A stretch of 38,426 bases of DNA from Bacteroidales bacterium UBA2939 (GTDB lineage Bacteria > Bacteroidota > Bacteroidia > Bacteroidales > P3), in NCBI GenBank assembly GCA_002349055.1, contig DECD01000022.1:46215-84640 (forward strand), in the 5' to 3' direction. Below the pieces are notes generated by a model. That model was not told the origin of the DNA and made no database searches. It saw nothing but the letters and a program-made list of their open reading frames with translations. Of the stretch, positions 1 to 7,852 are shown in pieces. Made by a program: the position numbers and the translations under genes. Positions within the stretch are counted from its first letter, which is position 1. Every line of letters begins with the position of its first letter.

Positions 1-47
1 GCCCTCACCTCCCATTCCATGAAACCCCATAGCATACTGCACAAACA

Positions 48-1133
48 ATGAATATGAAGAAAGCACTTATAACCGGCATCACCGGACAGGACGGCAGCTA
101 TCTTGCCGAGTTCCTCATCGAGAAAGGATACGAAGTACACGGCGTGTTGCGCCGCAGCAGCTCGTTCAACACAGGCCGCATCGAGCATCTCTACCTCGAC
201 GAGTGGGTACGCGACATGAAGAAGAAGCGCCTCGTCGAGCTCCACTGGGGCGATATGACCGACAGTTCGTCGCTCATCCGCATCATCAGCGAAATACGTC
301 CTGACGAGATATACAACCTGGCGGCACAGAGCCATGTGAAGGTGAGCTTCGACGTGCCGGAGTTCACCGCCGAGGCCGATGCCGTGGGTGTGCTTCGCCT
401 GCTGGAAGCAGTGCGCATCGCGGGCCTGGCCTCCTCTTGCAGAATATACCAAGCCTCCACATCGGAACTGTACGGCAAGGTGCAGGAAGTGCCGCAGAAA
501 GAGACGACACCCTTCTATCCCCGCTCGCCCTACGGCGTGGCCAAGCAATACGGCTTCTGGATGATGAAGAACTACCGCGAGAGCTACGGCATGTACTGCT
601 GCAACGGCATCCTCTTCAACCACGAGAGCGAGCGTCGCGGCGAGACCTTCGTCACCCGCAAGATTACGCTTGCCGCTGCCCGCATCGCACAGGGATTCCA
701 GGACAAGCTCTACCTCGGCAACCTCAATGCTTTGCGCGACTGGGGTTACGCCAAAGACTATGTCGAGTGCATGTGGCTGATGCTCCAGCAGGAACAGCCC
801 GACGACTATGTCGTCGCCACCGGCCAGTACCACAGCGTGCGCGAGTTCTGTACGCTGGCATTCAAAGGGGTCGGCATCGAGCTACGCTGGGAAGGCGAAG
901 GCGTGAACGAGAAAGGCGTGGACGTGAAGAGCGGCAAGGTACTCGTCGAGGTTGACCCCAAATACTTCCGTCCCGCGGAAGTCGAGCAGTTGCTGGGCGA
1001 CCCGACGAAAGCCAAGACCGTCCTCGGCTGGAATCCAAACAAAACCAGCTTCGAGGACCTCGTCAAGATTATGGTTCAGCACGACATGAAAAAAGTCCGC
1101 AAGCTATATCTACGCGCTCAACTCGAAGATTGA
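48..1133 (+). CDS. gmd: GDP-mannose 4,6-dehydratase
   Basis: Converts GDP-D-mannose to GDP-4-keto-6-deoxy-D-mannose, the first step to GDP-L-fucose, in the cytoplasm. The 361-residue product is a short-chain dehydrogenase/reductase of the usual Gmd length. The NADP-binding glycine motif GITGQDG is at residues 10-16, the catalytic STSE at 137-140, and the Tyr-x3-Lys pair at Tyr162/Lys166. The NHESERRGETFVTRKI region (191-206) is typical of Gmd. Start ATG 48 is followed by a second in-frame ATG at 54, so the N-terminus is uncertain by two residues. Its pathway partner fcl follows, separated by the GxxExxY gene and repeats. Base composition is visibly GC-richer than the glycosyltransferase genes downstream. 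The assignment is secure. Confidence 0.96.
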   Translation: MNMKKALITGITGQDGSYLAEFLIEKGYEVHGVLRRSSSFNTGRIEHLYLDEWVRDMKKKRLVELHWGDMTDSSSLIRIISEIRPDEIYNLAAQSHVKVSFDVPEFTAEADAVGVLRLLEAVRIAGLASSCRIYQASTSELYGKVQEVPQKETTPFYPRSPYGVAKQYGFWMMKNYRESYGMYCCNGILFNHESERRGETFVTRKITLAAARIAQGFQDKLYLGNLNALRDWGYAKDYVECMWLMLQQEQPDDYVVATGQYHSVREFCTLAFKGVGIELRWEGEGVNEKGVDVKSGKVLVEVDPKYFRPAEVEQLLGDPTKAKTVLGWNPNKTSFEDLVKIMVQHDMKKVRKLYLRAQLED

Positions 1134-1142
1134 TTATAATGT

Positions 1143-1230
1143 CAAGAATTAGAGAATTTAAGAATTATCACCTTGCTAGAAATGTTGTTATGGAAGCACA
1201 AATTCTCTAATTCTCAAATTCTTGATAAAA
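1143..1230. repeat. Palindromic repeat A, copy 1
   Basis: First of three related AT-rich repeats of about 85-100 bp around the GxxExxY gene. A perfect 14-bp inverted repeat (1146-1159 against 1200-1213) could form a hairpin with a 40-nt loop. The right arm (1201-1226) is identical over 26 bases to 1704-1729 and 1796-1821. It starts just after the gmd stop and ends just before the GxxExxY start codon. Confidence 0.85.
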
Positions 1231-1241
1231 CAAGAAACTAG

Positions 1242-1631
1242 ATGGCTCTGATTTATCCTATCGAAAGCAAGCAAATTCTTGGTATCGCGATGCAATTATG
1301 TGGATTCAAAGAAAAGGTTTATCAAGACGCTTTTGAAGTACTTCTTAAAGAAAAACAGATAAATTATGAGAGAGAAAAACACATCGATCTCATTTTTCAT
1401 GGCGTAAAACTTGAGCACGACTACTACTATGATTTTCTCATCGACAACAAGATTGGCGTGGAATTAAAAGCTGTCAGTGAAATAATTGGCGAATTTGAAG
1501 CGCAGATAATAAACTATCTGCACGTGAGCAATCACAAATTAGGATTATTACTAAATTTCGGTACTACCAGCCTGGAATATAAGTGGTATCCTAATGAGTG
1601 GCACTATCGCGAACAAGCTTGTATTGGATAA
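1242..1631 (+). CDS. GxxExxY protein, predicted PD-(D/E)XK-type nuclease fold
   Basis: Small 129-residue protein of the GxxExxY family, which Pfam places in the PD-(D/E)XK nuclease superfamily (PDDEXK_3); its cellular role is not established. The name-giving motif is at Gly21-Glu24-Tyr27 (GFKEKVY). A nuclease-like metal-binding pattern is visible as Asp64, Glu74 and Lys76 (DFLID...VELKA). No signal peptide or membrane segment is seen. It interrupts the gmd-fcl pair and lies between copies 1 and 2 of palindromic repeat A; its ATG directly follows the end of copy 1. It has no obvious role in GDP-fucose synthesis. The flanking repeats suggest insertion as a unit, but this is inference. Family call is confident, function unknown. 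Confidence 0.88.
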   Translation: MALIYPIESKQILGIAMQLCGFKEKVYQDAFEVLLKEKQINYEREKHIDLIFHGVKLEHDYYYDFLIDNKIGVELKAVSEIIGEFEAQIINYLHVSNHKLGLLLNFGTTSLEYKWYPNEWHYREQACIG

Positions 1632-1639
1632 TAATATTA

Positions 1640-1740
1640 AATTTCAAAAATTTGTGAATTTGAGAATATTTATCTTGCCAGAAATATTATTGCGACAGCA
1701 CAAAATTCTCTAATTCTCAAATTCTTGATTAAACCAAAAA
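1640..1740. repeat. Palindromic repeat A, copy 2
   Basis: Second copy, starting a few bases after the GxxExxY stop. The inner region (TTGCCAGAAATATTATTGCG and neighbours) and the right arm align with copy 1. The left arm is more diverged, though an 11-bp inverted repeat remains (1656-1666 against 1714-1724). It ends in AAACTAG, like copy 1, and runs straight into copy 3. Confidence 0.8.
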
Positions 1741-1826
1741 CTAGAATTAGCGAATTCAAGAATTATACCTGTCAATAATTTGTTGCGACAGCGCAAATTC
1801 TCTAATTCTCAAATTCTTGATAAAAA
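1741..1826. repeat. Palindromic repeat A, copy 3
   Basis: Third copy, head-to-tail with copy 2. The left arm (from 1744) and right arm (1795-1808) are imperfect inverted repeats, and the 26-base right-arm core (1796-1821) is identical to copies 1 and 2. The repeat ends three bases before the fcl start codon, so it forms the whole untranslated leader of that gene. Confidence 0.83.
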
Positions 1827-1829
1827 AAT

Positions 1830-2762
1830 ATGAATCTTGATTCAAAAATATACGTTGCGGGGCACAGAGGCATGGTCGGTAGCGCCATTGTGCGGGAGCT
1901 GCAACGCAAAGGATACAACAATCTGGTGTTCAGAACCCATGCGGAGCTTGACCTGACGCGTCAGGCAGATGTGGAGCAGTTCTTCGCGCAAGAGAAACCC
2001 GAGTACGTCTTCCTCGCCGCCGCCAAGGTAGGTGGCATCGCCGCCAACAATGCCGCTTTGGCCGATTTCATGTACCTGAACATGACCCTCGAGATGAATG
2101 TCATCCATGCCGCCTGGCAGAACGGCGTCAAGAAACTCGAGTTCCTCGGCAGCAGCTGCATCTACCCCCGCCTGGCACCGCAGCCCATGCCTGAAAACTG
2201 CCTGCTCACCTCTTCACTGGAGCCCACCAACGAGGCCTATGCTCTGGCCAAGATCAGCGGCCTGAAATACTGCGAATACCTCAACCGGCAATATGGCACC
2301 GACTATATCTCCGTCATGCCCACCAACCTCTACGGACCCAACGACAACTACCACCCTGAGCATAGCCATGTGCTGCCGGCCATGATACGTCGTTTCCACG
2401 AAGCCAAGCTGGCTGGCGTCGAGAGCGTCACCTGCTGGGGCGACGGCAGCGCGTTGAGGGAATTCCTGTATGTTGACGACCTCGCCGAGCTCTGCGTATT
2501 CCTGATGAACAATTATAGCGGCAACGAGACCGTCAATGCCGGCACCGGCAAAGAACTCACCATCCGTGAGCTGGCTGAGACCGTAGCCAAAGTGGTAGGC
2601 TATGAAGGCAAGATATTGTGGGATGCCAGCCGTCCCAACGGCACTCCCCGCAAGCTCCTCGACGTCAGCAAAGCCACCCGCTTGGGCTGGATCTACAAGA
2701 CCGAGCTGGAAGACGGCATCCGCCTCGCCTACGAAGACTTCCTAAATCCCAATCAGAACTAA
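1830..2762 (+). CDS. fcl: GDP-L-fucose synthase (epimerase/reductase)
   Basis: Bifunctional 3,5-epimerase and NADPH-dependent 4-reductase that completes GDP-L-fucose from the Gmd product (also named wcaG). The 310-residue product has the Rossmann motif GHRGMVG at 11-17, the catalytic Ser109, and the Tyr-x3-Lys pair Tyr137/Lys141. Cys110 and His180 correspond to the epimerisation residues known in the E. coli enzyme (Cys109, His179). The start is the first ATG after repeat copy 3; no Shine-Dalgarno sequence is seen, as is normal for Bacteroidetes. Its product is the expected donor for the fucosyltransferases at 12507 and 17001. The assignment is secure. Confidence 0.96.
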   Translation: MNLDSKIYVAGHRGMVGSAIVRELQRKGYNNLVFRTHAELDLTRQADVEQFFAQEKPEYVFLAAAKVGGIAANNAALADFMYLNMTLEMNVIHAAWQNGVKKLEFLGSSCIYPRLAPQPMPENCLLTSSLEPTNEAYALAKISGLKYCEYLNRQYGTDYISVMPTNLYGPNDNYHPEHSHVLPAMIRRFHEAKLAGVESVTCWGDGSALREFLYVDDLAELCVFLMNNYSGNETVNAGTGKELTIRELAETVAKVVGYEGKILWDASRPNGTPRKLLDVSKATRLGWIYKTELEDGIRLAYEDFLNPNQN

Positions 2763-2781
2763 AAGCAATTCGTTGGATTCG

Positions 2782-2880
2782 AGAGATTCGTGGTTGCTTG
2801 AATCTCTGTCAGATTTGAAAAGATTGTAAAAGAAAAGAATTAATGACCAATTAACGGTCAATTAATGGTAATTAACGTTA
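2782..2880 (+). repeat. Intergenic hairpin and dispersed repeat B, copy 1
   Basis: The fcl to wzt gap holds an 8-bp hairpin (AGAGATTC 2782-2789 against GAATCTCT 2800-2807). It is followed by an AT-rich block (2808-2880) with repeated ATTAACG and AATTAATG words. The block aligns, with mismatches and gaps, to the reverse complement of 16151-16228, and its first part aligns to 13341-13371. The hairpin has no T-tract after it, so it is not called a terminator. Confidence 0.6.
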
Positions 2881-2892
2881 TAAAAGTTCTTG

Positions 2893-4164
2893 ATGGCAAC
2901 AGCAATAGAATTCAATAATATCAGTAAAATCTACCGTCTCGGCTTAGTCTCCACCGGCACTCTAGCGCACGACCTCAAGCGCTGGTGGACCATGAACATA
3001 CGAGGTCAGGAAGACCCCTACCTGACCATCGGCGAGACCAACGACCGCAGCACCAAGGGCGAAAGCGAGTATGTGTGGGCGCTGCGCGACATCGACTTCA
3101 AGGTCGAACAGGGCGATGTGGTGGGCATTATCGGCAAGAACGGTGCCGGCAAGAGCACCCTGCTGAAGATTCTCTCCAAGGTCACCGCCCCCACCACAGG
3201 CACCATCCGTGCCCGTGGCCGCATCGGAAGCTTGCTTGAGGTTGGTACTGGTTTTCACCCCGAGATGACAGGCCGAGAGAACATCTACATGAATGGCGCA
3301 ATCTTGGGTATGACCAAAGCCGAGATTACCAAGAAACTGGACGAAATAGTAGATTTCAGCGGCTGCGAGCGTTATATCGACACTCCCGTGAAACGCTACT
3401 CGAGCGGTATGATGGTCCGCCTCGGCTTCGCCGTCGCCGCCCACCTCGACCCCGAGATATTGGTCGTCGACGAAGTCCTCGCCGTCGGCGACGCCGAATT
3501 CCAAAAGAAAGCCATCGGCAAGATGCAAGATGTGAGCCGAGGAGAAGGTCGGACGGTGCTGTTCGTAAGCCACAATATGACGGCAGTAAAGAATCTCTGT
3601 AAAACTGGTGTCATATTGAAAAATGGCAAACTGGATTATTCCGGAGATATTGCTTCAACTATTGAACGGTATCTTTCAAACCAGGAAGAGCGGTCAAATA
3701 TTGCGATTTCTAACATTAAGGAGCGTTCCGGTAACGGTTCTTTGAGGTTTACAGATATTGAAATAACGGATACAAATAATAACCCAAAAGAATCTTTTGA
3801 GGTTGGAGACTCTATAGAAATCAAAGTATATTTTGATAGTTCCGAACAGTTGAAAAATGCCCAAATGTCACGCATCGACATTGGCATCAACAATATGATG
3901 GATTATCAAATCCTTTGGTTGAGTACATATATGTTTGAGGACAAATTCGACCCATCAAAGGGGTATGTTCAGTTCAATATTCCTCATCTGCCTTTGAATG
4001 ATGGGGTCTATAATATCAATCTCTATTCAGAAGTTAATCATGAGTTGGCTGACTGGATTCAGAATGTATCAAAACTGAAGGTCAATTACCACGATTATTA
4101 TGGCAATGGGCGAACAATGCCCGCAGGGCAAGTACCCGTCGTATTAGACTATAACATTGAATAA
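2893..4164 (+). CDS. wzt: ABC transporter ATP-binding protein, Wzt type with C-terminal extension
   Basis: ATPase subunit of a polysaccharide ABC exporter acting at the cytoplasmic face of the inner membrane. Numbered from ATG 2893 (423 residues): Walker A GKNGAGKST at 81-89, signature YSSGM at about 169-173, Walker B ILVVDE at about 189-194 and the H-loop His at about 227. About 155 further residues follow the ATPase; in E. coli O8/O9a Wzt such an extension recognises the finished glycan. A TTG three bases upstream is in frame but the ATG is preferred. Composition changes abruptly near 3590, just after the H-loop, from GC-rich to AT-rich. The cognate permease is not in the window. The following gene begins one base after the stop. 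Confidence 0.9.
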   Translation: MATAIEFNNISKIYRLGLVSTGTLAHDLKRWWTMNIRGQEDPYLTIGETNDRSTKGESEYVWALRDIDFKVEQGDVVGIIGKNGAGKSTLLKILSKVTAPTTGTIRARGRIGSLLEVGTGFHPEMTGRENIYMNGAILGMTKAEITKKLDEIVDFSGCERYIDTPVKRYSSGMMVRLGFAVAAHLDPEILVVDEVLAVGDAEFQKKAIGKMQDVSRGEGRTVLFVSHNMTAVKNLCKTGVILKNGKLDYSGDIASTIERYLSNQEERSNIAISNIKERSGNGSLRFTDIEITDTNNNPKESFEVGDSIEIKVYFDSSEQLKNAQMSRIDIGINNMMDYQILWLSTYMFEDKFDPSKGYVQFNIPHLPLNDGVYNINLYSEVNHELADWIQNVSKLKVNYHDYYGNGRTMPAGQVPVVLDYNIE

Positions 4165-4165
4165 C

Positions 4166-4927
4166 ATGCCAATAAAGAAAAAAATAACAAAGCTGATTTG
4201 GCGAATCTGTGGCACCAGTCATCTTGAGAAACAACAACACCAATTGAGGCAAGAAATGGAAAAGATATCTCGCACTCAATGGGAGTTATATCAAGCAACA
4301 CGTTTTCATGACAGTATTGTTGATAGCCCATGGTTAAAATATAAAAGTTTCTCTTTGGGTGGATGGGCTGCTGACTATGGATTGATGTATACCATTTTCC
4401 GGACATTGAACGCGATGAAACCGATGAATATCTTGGAATTTGGCCTAGGACAAACCTCAAAGATGATTCACCAATACGCCAAGTATTTCAATGCCAATGC
4501 CATCACTTGCGAACACGATAAAAATTGGGTCGAATTCTTTACTAATAGCAAAGATGGGGATTATCCTGTCAACGTACAACTGATGAATCTGCGAACCATC
4601 CAATACAAAGGATACGATACCCTGACTTATGAAGATTGCTCAAATGTATTCTCCAACCAACGATTCGACCTAGTTCTTGTGGATGGTCCATTTGGTTCAA
4701 GCCATTTTTCAAGGTCACAGATTATCGATTTGGCCAAGAGCAATCTGTCTCAGCACTTCTGTATCATCATTGATGATTTTGAGAGGCCCGGCGAACAAGA
4801 AACGATGGAAGAAGTTCAAAATATTCTTAAAACAAACAATACTCCTTTCTGTCGTCGAGTATATTCTGCCGAAAAGCAGCACATGCTCATTTGCTCTCCC
4901 AATTTGGAATTTCTGACCACAATGTAA
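4166..4927 (+). CDS. Putative class I SAM-dependent methyltransferase
   Basis: Predicted cytosolic protein of 253 residues. The N-terminal 50 residues are charged and may be helical (LEKQQHQLRQEMEKI). A Rossmann-type nucleotide motif ILEFGLGQTS is at about 89-98, followed by an acidic strand end (CEHD, about 115-118), then LVLVDGP (about 169-175) and IIIDD. This order resembles class I methyltransferases, but no specific family was recognised. Start ATG 4166 lies one base after the wzt stop; an in-frame TTG at 4157 would overlap wzt. Its position next to a Wzt with a C-terminal extension suggests a role in modifying or capping the glycan, by analogy with WbdD in E. coli O8/O9a; this is inference. 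Confidence 0.55.
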   Translation: MPIKKKITKLIWRICGTSHLEKQQHQLRQEMEKISRTQWELYQATRFHDSIVDSPWLKYKSFSLGGWAADYGLMYTIFRTLNAMKPMNILEFGLGQTSKMIHQYAKYFNANAITCEHDKNWVEFFTNSKDGDYPVNVQLMNLRTIQYKGYDTLTYEDCSNVFSNQRFDLVLVDGPFGSSHFSRSQIIDLAKSNLSQHFCIIIDDFERPGEQETMEEVQNILKTNNTPFCRRVYSAEKQHMLICSPNLEFLTTM

Positions 4928-4933
4928 ATTTCA

Positions 4934-5869
4934 ATGGCTCCAATAGTCCTATTTGTCTACAACCGTCCCTGGCACACCCAACAGACCGTAAAAGCTCTTC
5001 AACGCTGCGAATTAGCATCAGAGAGTGATTTATATATCTTTTCTGATGGTCCCAAAGCTGAGGCCGCAGAAGAACAAATAGCACAAATATCTGAAGTACG
5101 CAAATACATCCGCACTATTGATGGCTTCCAATCGGTGACCATCGAAGAGTCTGAAGTGAATAAGGGCTTGGCGAACTCAGTAATCAGTGGAGTAACAAAA
5201 GTAATTGGAAAATACGGCAAGGTCATTGTGGTCGAAGATGATATTGTAGCACATCCATCTTTCCTGCGCTTCATGAACGGAGCATTGGACTTTTACGAAC
5301 ATGATTCAAGAATATTTATGATTGGAGGATGTAGGTTAAAATTCAAAATACCTTGGTGGTATTTTCACAATATTTACATCCTACATCGATCATGTTCTTG
5401 GGGATGGGCAACTTGGATAGAACGGTGGTCTTTGGCCGATTGGAATATATCTGACTACAACTCTTTCATTAATAGCAAGAGAGAAATTGAATTATTTTGC
5501 AGAGGAGGGCAAGATATGATTCAGTTACTACAACAGCAGATTATGGGTAAAATTGACTCGTGGGCAATCCGTTGGGATTATTGCATGTACAAGCACGATG
5601 GGTTCTGTTTATGGCCCAAATACTCCCTTGTTAACAATATCGGCTTTGATAATTCTGGCATTCATTGTGGTAATAATAGTAAAATAAAAATACCACCGAT
5701 GGATAATAATATTTCCTATAACTATGTTAGAAATATTAGTGAAAATAAAACTTTAGCAAAATCGTTTTTCAAGTTTTGTGAACCAGAACCGCCAATATCA
5801 TTTGCAAACAGTGTAAAAAAGAACATAAAACAATTCGTAAAAAAACTGAAAAACAGGACATGCGCCTAA
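4934..5869 (+). CDS. Glycosyltransferase, GNT-I-like GT-A fold
   Basis: 311-residue putative glycosyltransferase. It begins directly with a beta-strand (APIVLFVYNRP), has the acidic VVEDDI motif (Glu101-Asp102-Asp103) expected to bind metal and sugar nucleotide, and the conserved HRSCSWGWATW at 151-161. The layout resembles the GNT-I/POMGNT-like GT-A transferases; donor and acceptor cannot be read from sequence. It has a clear paralogue in the same locus at 10331-11278, sharing the N-terminus, EDDI, and the HRSCSWGWATW block. This copy is noticeably more AT-rich. Its last 10 bases overlap the next gene, an acyltransferase. No signal peptide or membrane segment. Confidence 0.78.
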   Translation: MAPIVLFVYNRPWHTQQTVKALQRCELASESDLYIFSDGPKAEAAEEQIAQISEVRKYIRTIDGFQSVTIEESEVNKGLANSVISGVTKVIGKYGKVIVVEDDIVAHPSFLRFMNGALDFYEHDSRIFMIGGCRLKFKIPWWYFHNIYILHRSCSWGWATWIERWSLADWNISDYNSFINSKREIELFCRGGQDMIQLLQQQIMGKIDSWAIRWDYCMYKHDGFCLWPKYSLVNNIGFDNSGIHCGNNSKIKIPPMDNNISYNYVRNISENKTLAKSFFKFCEPEPPISFANSVKKNIKQFVKKLKNRTCA

Positions 5870-6492
5870 TAGAAAAAATCCATCGTATTCTAAAATGCTT
5901 AACATCAAAGACACAAGCAGTCGAAGCGTCCACAAACAATATTGTCCAAAAATACTCCAAAATTGGAGATTCCTTCTGCCAAGAAATCAATTTAAGGCTC
6001 GATAATCCGATGGAAGGGCGAAAATATCTTACGATTGGCGATGATTGCATCGTGTCTGGTAGTTTTATTTTTGAATCGAAAGATGGTCATGTTAATATAG
6101 GCAACCACTCTTTTATCGGAGGTAGCACCTTCATCTCCCGGAGCAACATCTCAGTTGGCAATAACGTAACAATAGCCTGGGGCTGTACCATTTACGACCA
6201 CAATTCCCACTCCTTAGACTATTTAGAACGGCGAAGAGATATTGATGATGAGCTATGGAGTCTGAGAAATGGACAAAGTACTTACATAAATAAAAACTGG
6301 GACTCAGTGAAAAGTAGTCCAATTACAATCTGTGATGATGCTTGGATTGGGATGAATTGTATTATTCTTAAAGGAGTAACAATTGGGGAAGGAGCAGTCG
6401 TGGGAGCAGGATCTGTAGTCACAAAGGATGTTCCTGCTTGGACAGTTGTGGCTGGAAATCCGGCAAAAGTAGTCAAAACGCTCGTGCACTAG
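5860..6492 (+). CDS. Hexapeptide-repeat O-acetyltransferase
   Basis: 210-residue left-handed beta-helix acyltransferase, probably moving an acetyl group from acetyl-CoA to a sugar hydroxyl. Hexapeptide repeats run from about residue 55 to the C-terminus (VNIGNHSFIGGSTFI, ISVGNNVTIAWGC, ITICDDAWIGMNCIIL, VTIGEGAVVGAGSVV). The ending PAWTVVAGNPAKVVK is typical of the Maa/LacA/NodL-like family. A likely catalytic His lies in YDHNSHSLD (about 105-113). The ATG overlaps the end of the preceding transferase gene by 10 bases, implying coupled translation. The substrate is unknown; O-acetylation of the surface glycan is the natural inference from context. Confidence 0.86.
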   Translation: MRLIEKIHRILKCLTSKTQAVEASTNNIVQKYSKIGDSFCQEINLRLDNPMEGRKYLTIGDDCIVSGSFIFESKDGHVNIGNHSFIGGSTFISRSNISVGNNVTIAWGCTIYDHNSHSLDYLERRRDIDDELWSLRNGQSTYINKNWDSVKSSPITICDDAWIGMNCIILKGVTIGEGAVVGAGSVVTKDVPAWTVVAGNPAKVVKTLVH

Positions 6493-6501
6493 GGATTTCA
6501 A

Positions 6502-7650
6502 ATGCGTATTCTTTTCGACTATCAGGCTTTTGAGATGCAGCGCTTTGGAGGGGTGTCTCGGTCATATGCGGAACTTATTTCTCATTTGCAGGAAGAAGAT
6601 ATTTCCTGCAAGGTCGGATTGAAAGAAAGCGATAATGCCTATATTGAACAGCCTGGAATAAAGCCACTTCACCATACCCACAACAAATACTTCAATGGCA
6701 GGAAATGGTTCAAGGGGCAAAGAACGCTGACACGCAGAATAATGCAAGCCGCAGGGCATGAAAACGATGGCTTGAATATCAATCAGGAATATTGCATCAA
6801 ACTATTAAAAAAACAGCAATTCGACATCTTTGAGCCCACTTTCTTCGACCCATATTTCCTGCCCTATCTGAACGGAAAGCCTTTCGTGCTAACCGTGCAT
6901 GATATGATTCCTGAATTACTCGATGTGGACAAACCCCAAGCCGAACTAAAACAACTTCTATGCCCTTTGGCCACTCATATTCATGTCCCGTCTCAAAATA
7001 CCAAAGACGACTTGATTCGTATCATGGGAATCCCATCTGAGAAGATAACGGTTATTCCTCATGGTGCACCAGAAATCCCTCCCAAAAGGAAACCAATATT
7101 TGACTTCCCATATCTGCTTTATGTTGGTGCCCGATGGTCATATAAAAACTTCGAACCCTTCACTACCGAATGTACAGACATTATTTCACAATACCCAGAT
7201 TTAAATGTGATATGCACGGGAGAACCATTCTCGGATGAAGAACTAAAAATGCTATGCAAATTGGGAATACGGGAACACGTCGTCAACATGCCACATGTTT
7301 CCGAGGAACAACTTCAAGCTCTGTACCAGCACGCAATAGCATTTGTCTATCCTTCGGCCTACGAAGGATTCGGGATTCCAATCCTTGAGGCTTTTGTAAA
7401 CGGATGTCCTGTACTACTGAACAACGCCAGTTGTTTCCCCGAGATAGGTGGCGACGCTGCCATCTATTTTGACATCAATCGAAAAGGAGACCTCTCGGAG
7501 CATATCATGGAATTATTGCAATACAGCGAAGAAGAGCGGCAACAGATAATCGACAAAGGAACACAACGAGCCAAATGCTTCTCGTGGGAAGAGTCTGCAC
7601 ACAAATTAAAGCAAGTCTATGAAAACATCCAACATGCATCTACTCAATAA
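6502..7650 (+). CDS. Glycosyltransferase family 4 (GT-B)
   Basis: 382-residue GT-B retaining glycosyltransferase. The N-terminal domain opens with MRILFDYQAFEMQRFGGVSR, the loop seen in many GT4 mannosyltransferase-like enzymes. The C-terminal donor-binding domain carries YPSAYEGFGIPILEAF, with the E-x7-E pair at Glu288 and Glu296. Start ATG 6502 lies nine bases after the preceding stop. It is the last gene before the roughly 200-base gap with 11-bp repeats. The sugar transferred cannot be told from sequence. Composition is moderately AT-rich like its neighbours. Confidence 0.9.
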   Translation: MRILFDYQAFEMQRFGGVSRSYAELISHLQEEDISCKVGLKESDNAYIEQPGIKPLHHTHNKYFNGRKWFKGQRTLTRRIMQAAGHENDGLNINQEYCIKLLKKQQFDIFEPTFFDPYFLPYLNGKPFVLTVHDMIPELLDVDKPQAELKQLLCPLATHIHVPSQNTKDDLIRIMGIPSEKITVIPHGAPEIPPKRKPIFDFPYLLYVGARWSYKNFEPFTTECTDIISQYPDLNVICTGEPFSDEELKMLCKLGIREHVVNMPHVSEEQLQALYQHAIAFVYPSAYEGFGIPILEAFVNGCPVLLNNASCFPEIGGDAAIYFDINRKGDLSEHIMELLQYSEEERQQIIDKGTQRAKCFSWEESAHKLKQVYENIQHASTQ

Positions 7651-7722
7651 CGAACTCTCTGGCACCTACCGACAAGCTACTAGCGTCGACCCTTGGATTA
7701 AACCCTGACTATCGGTTCTCTG

Positions 7723-7783
7723 TATTTCGACCATAAACGATGGTTGAAATATGGTCGAAGTGTGGTTGAAGTATGGTTAAACT
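7723..7783. repeat. 11-bp iteron-like tandem repeat with one inverted copy
   Basis: Four head-to-tail 11-bp units: ATGGTTGAAAT (7740-7750), ATGGTCGAAGT (7751-7761), GTGGTTGAAGT (7762-7772) and ATGGTTAAACT (7773-7783). An inverted unit precedes them: ATTTCGACCAT (7724-7734) is the reverse complement of ATGGTCGAAAT. The period is about one helical turn, so a protein would meet all units on one face. The repeats lie 70 bases upstream of the unassigned gene at 7853. The rest of the 7651-7852 gap holds no gene or promoter that I recognise. Confidence 0.8.
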
Positions 7784-7852
7784 GACGGCGCAAATACTAT
7801 TCAAGTACAAAGCAAATACGATACAAGTTACTGTTACCACTAACCAATATTT

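Noticed and set aside
1..51. Possible tail of an upstream gene ending in TGA at 49-51, overlapping the gmd start as ATGA
   Set aside because: Only 16 codons are visible and nothing in them is recognisable. The overlap pattern fits this locus, but the evidence is too thin for a feature.
1143..1829. CRISPR array made by the three repeats around the GxxExxY gene
   Set aside because: There are only three copies, they are long and imperfect, and spacing is irregular with a gene between two of them.
2782..2807. Hairpin after fcl as a rho-independent terminator
   Set aside because: The stem is only 8 bp and AT-rich, and there is no run of T after it.
2962..3573. Antisense open frame of 203 codons opposite wzt
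   Set aside because: It sits opposite the conserved ATPase domain and shows no motif of its own.
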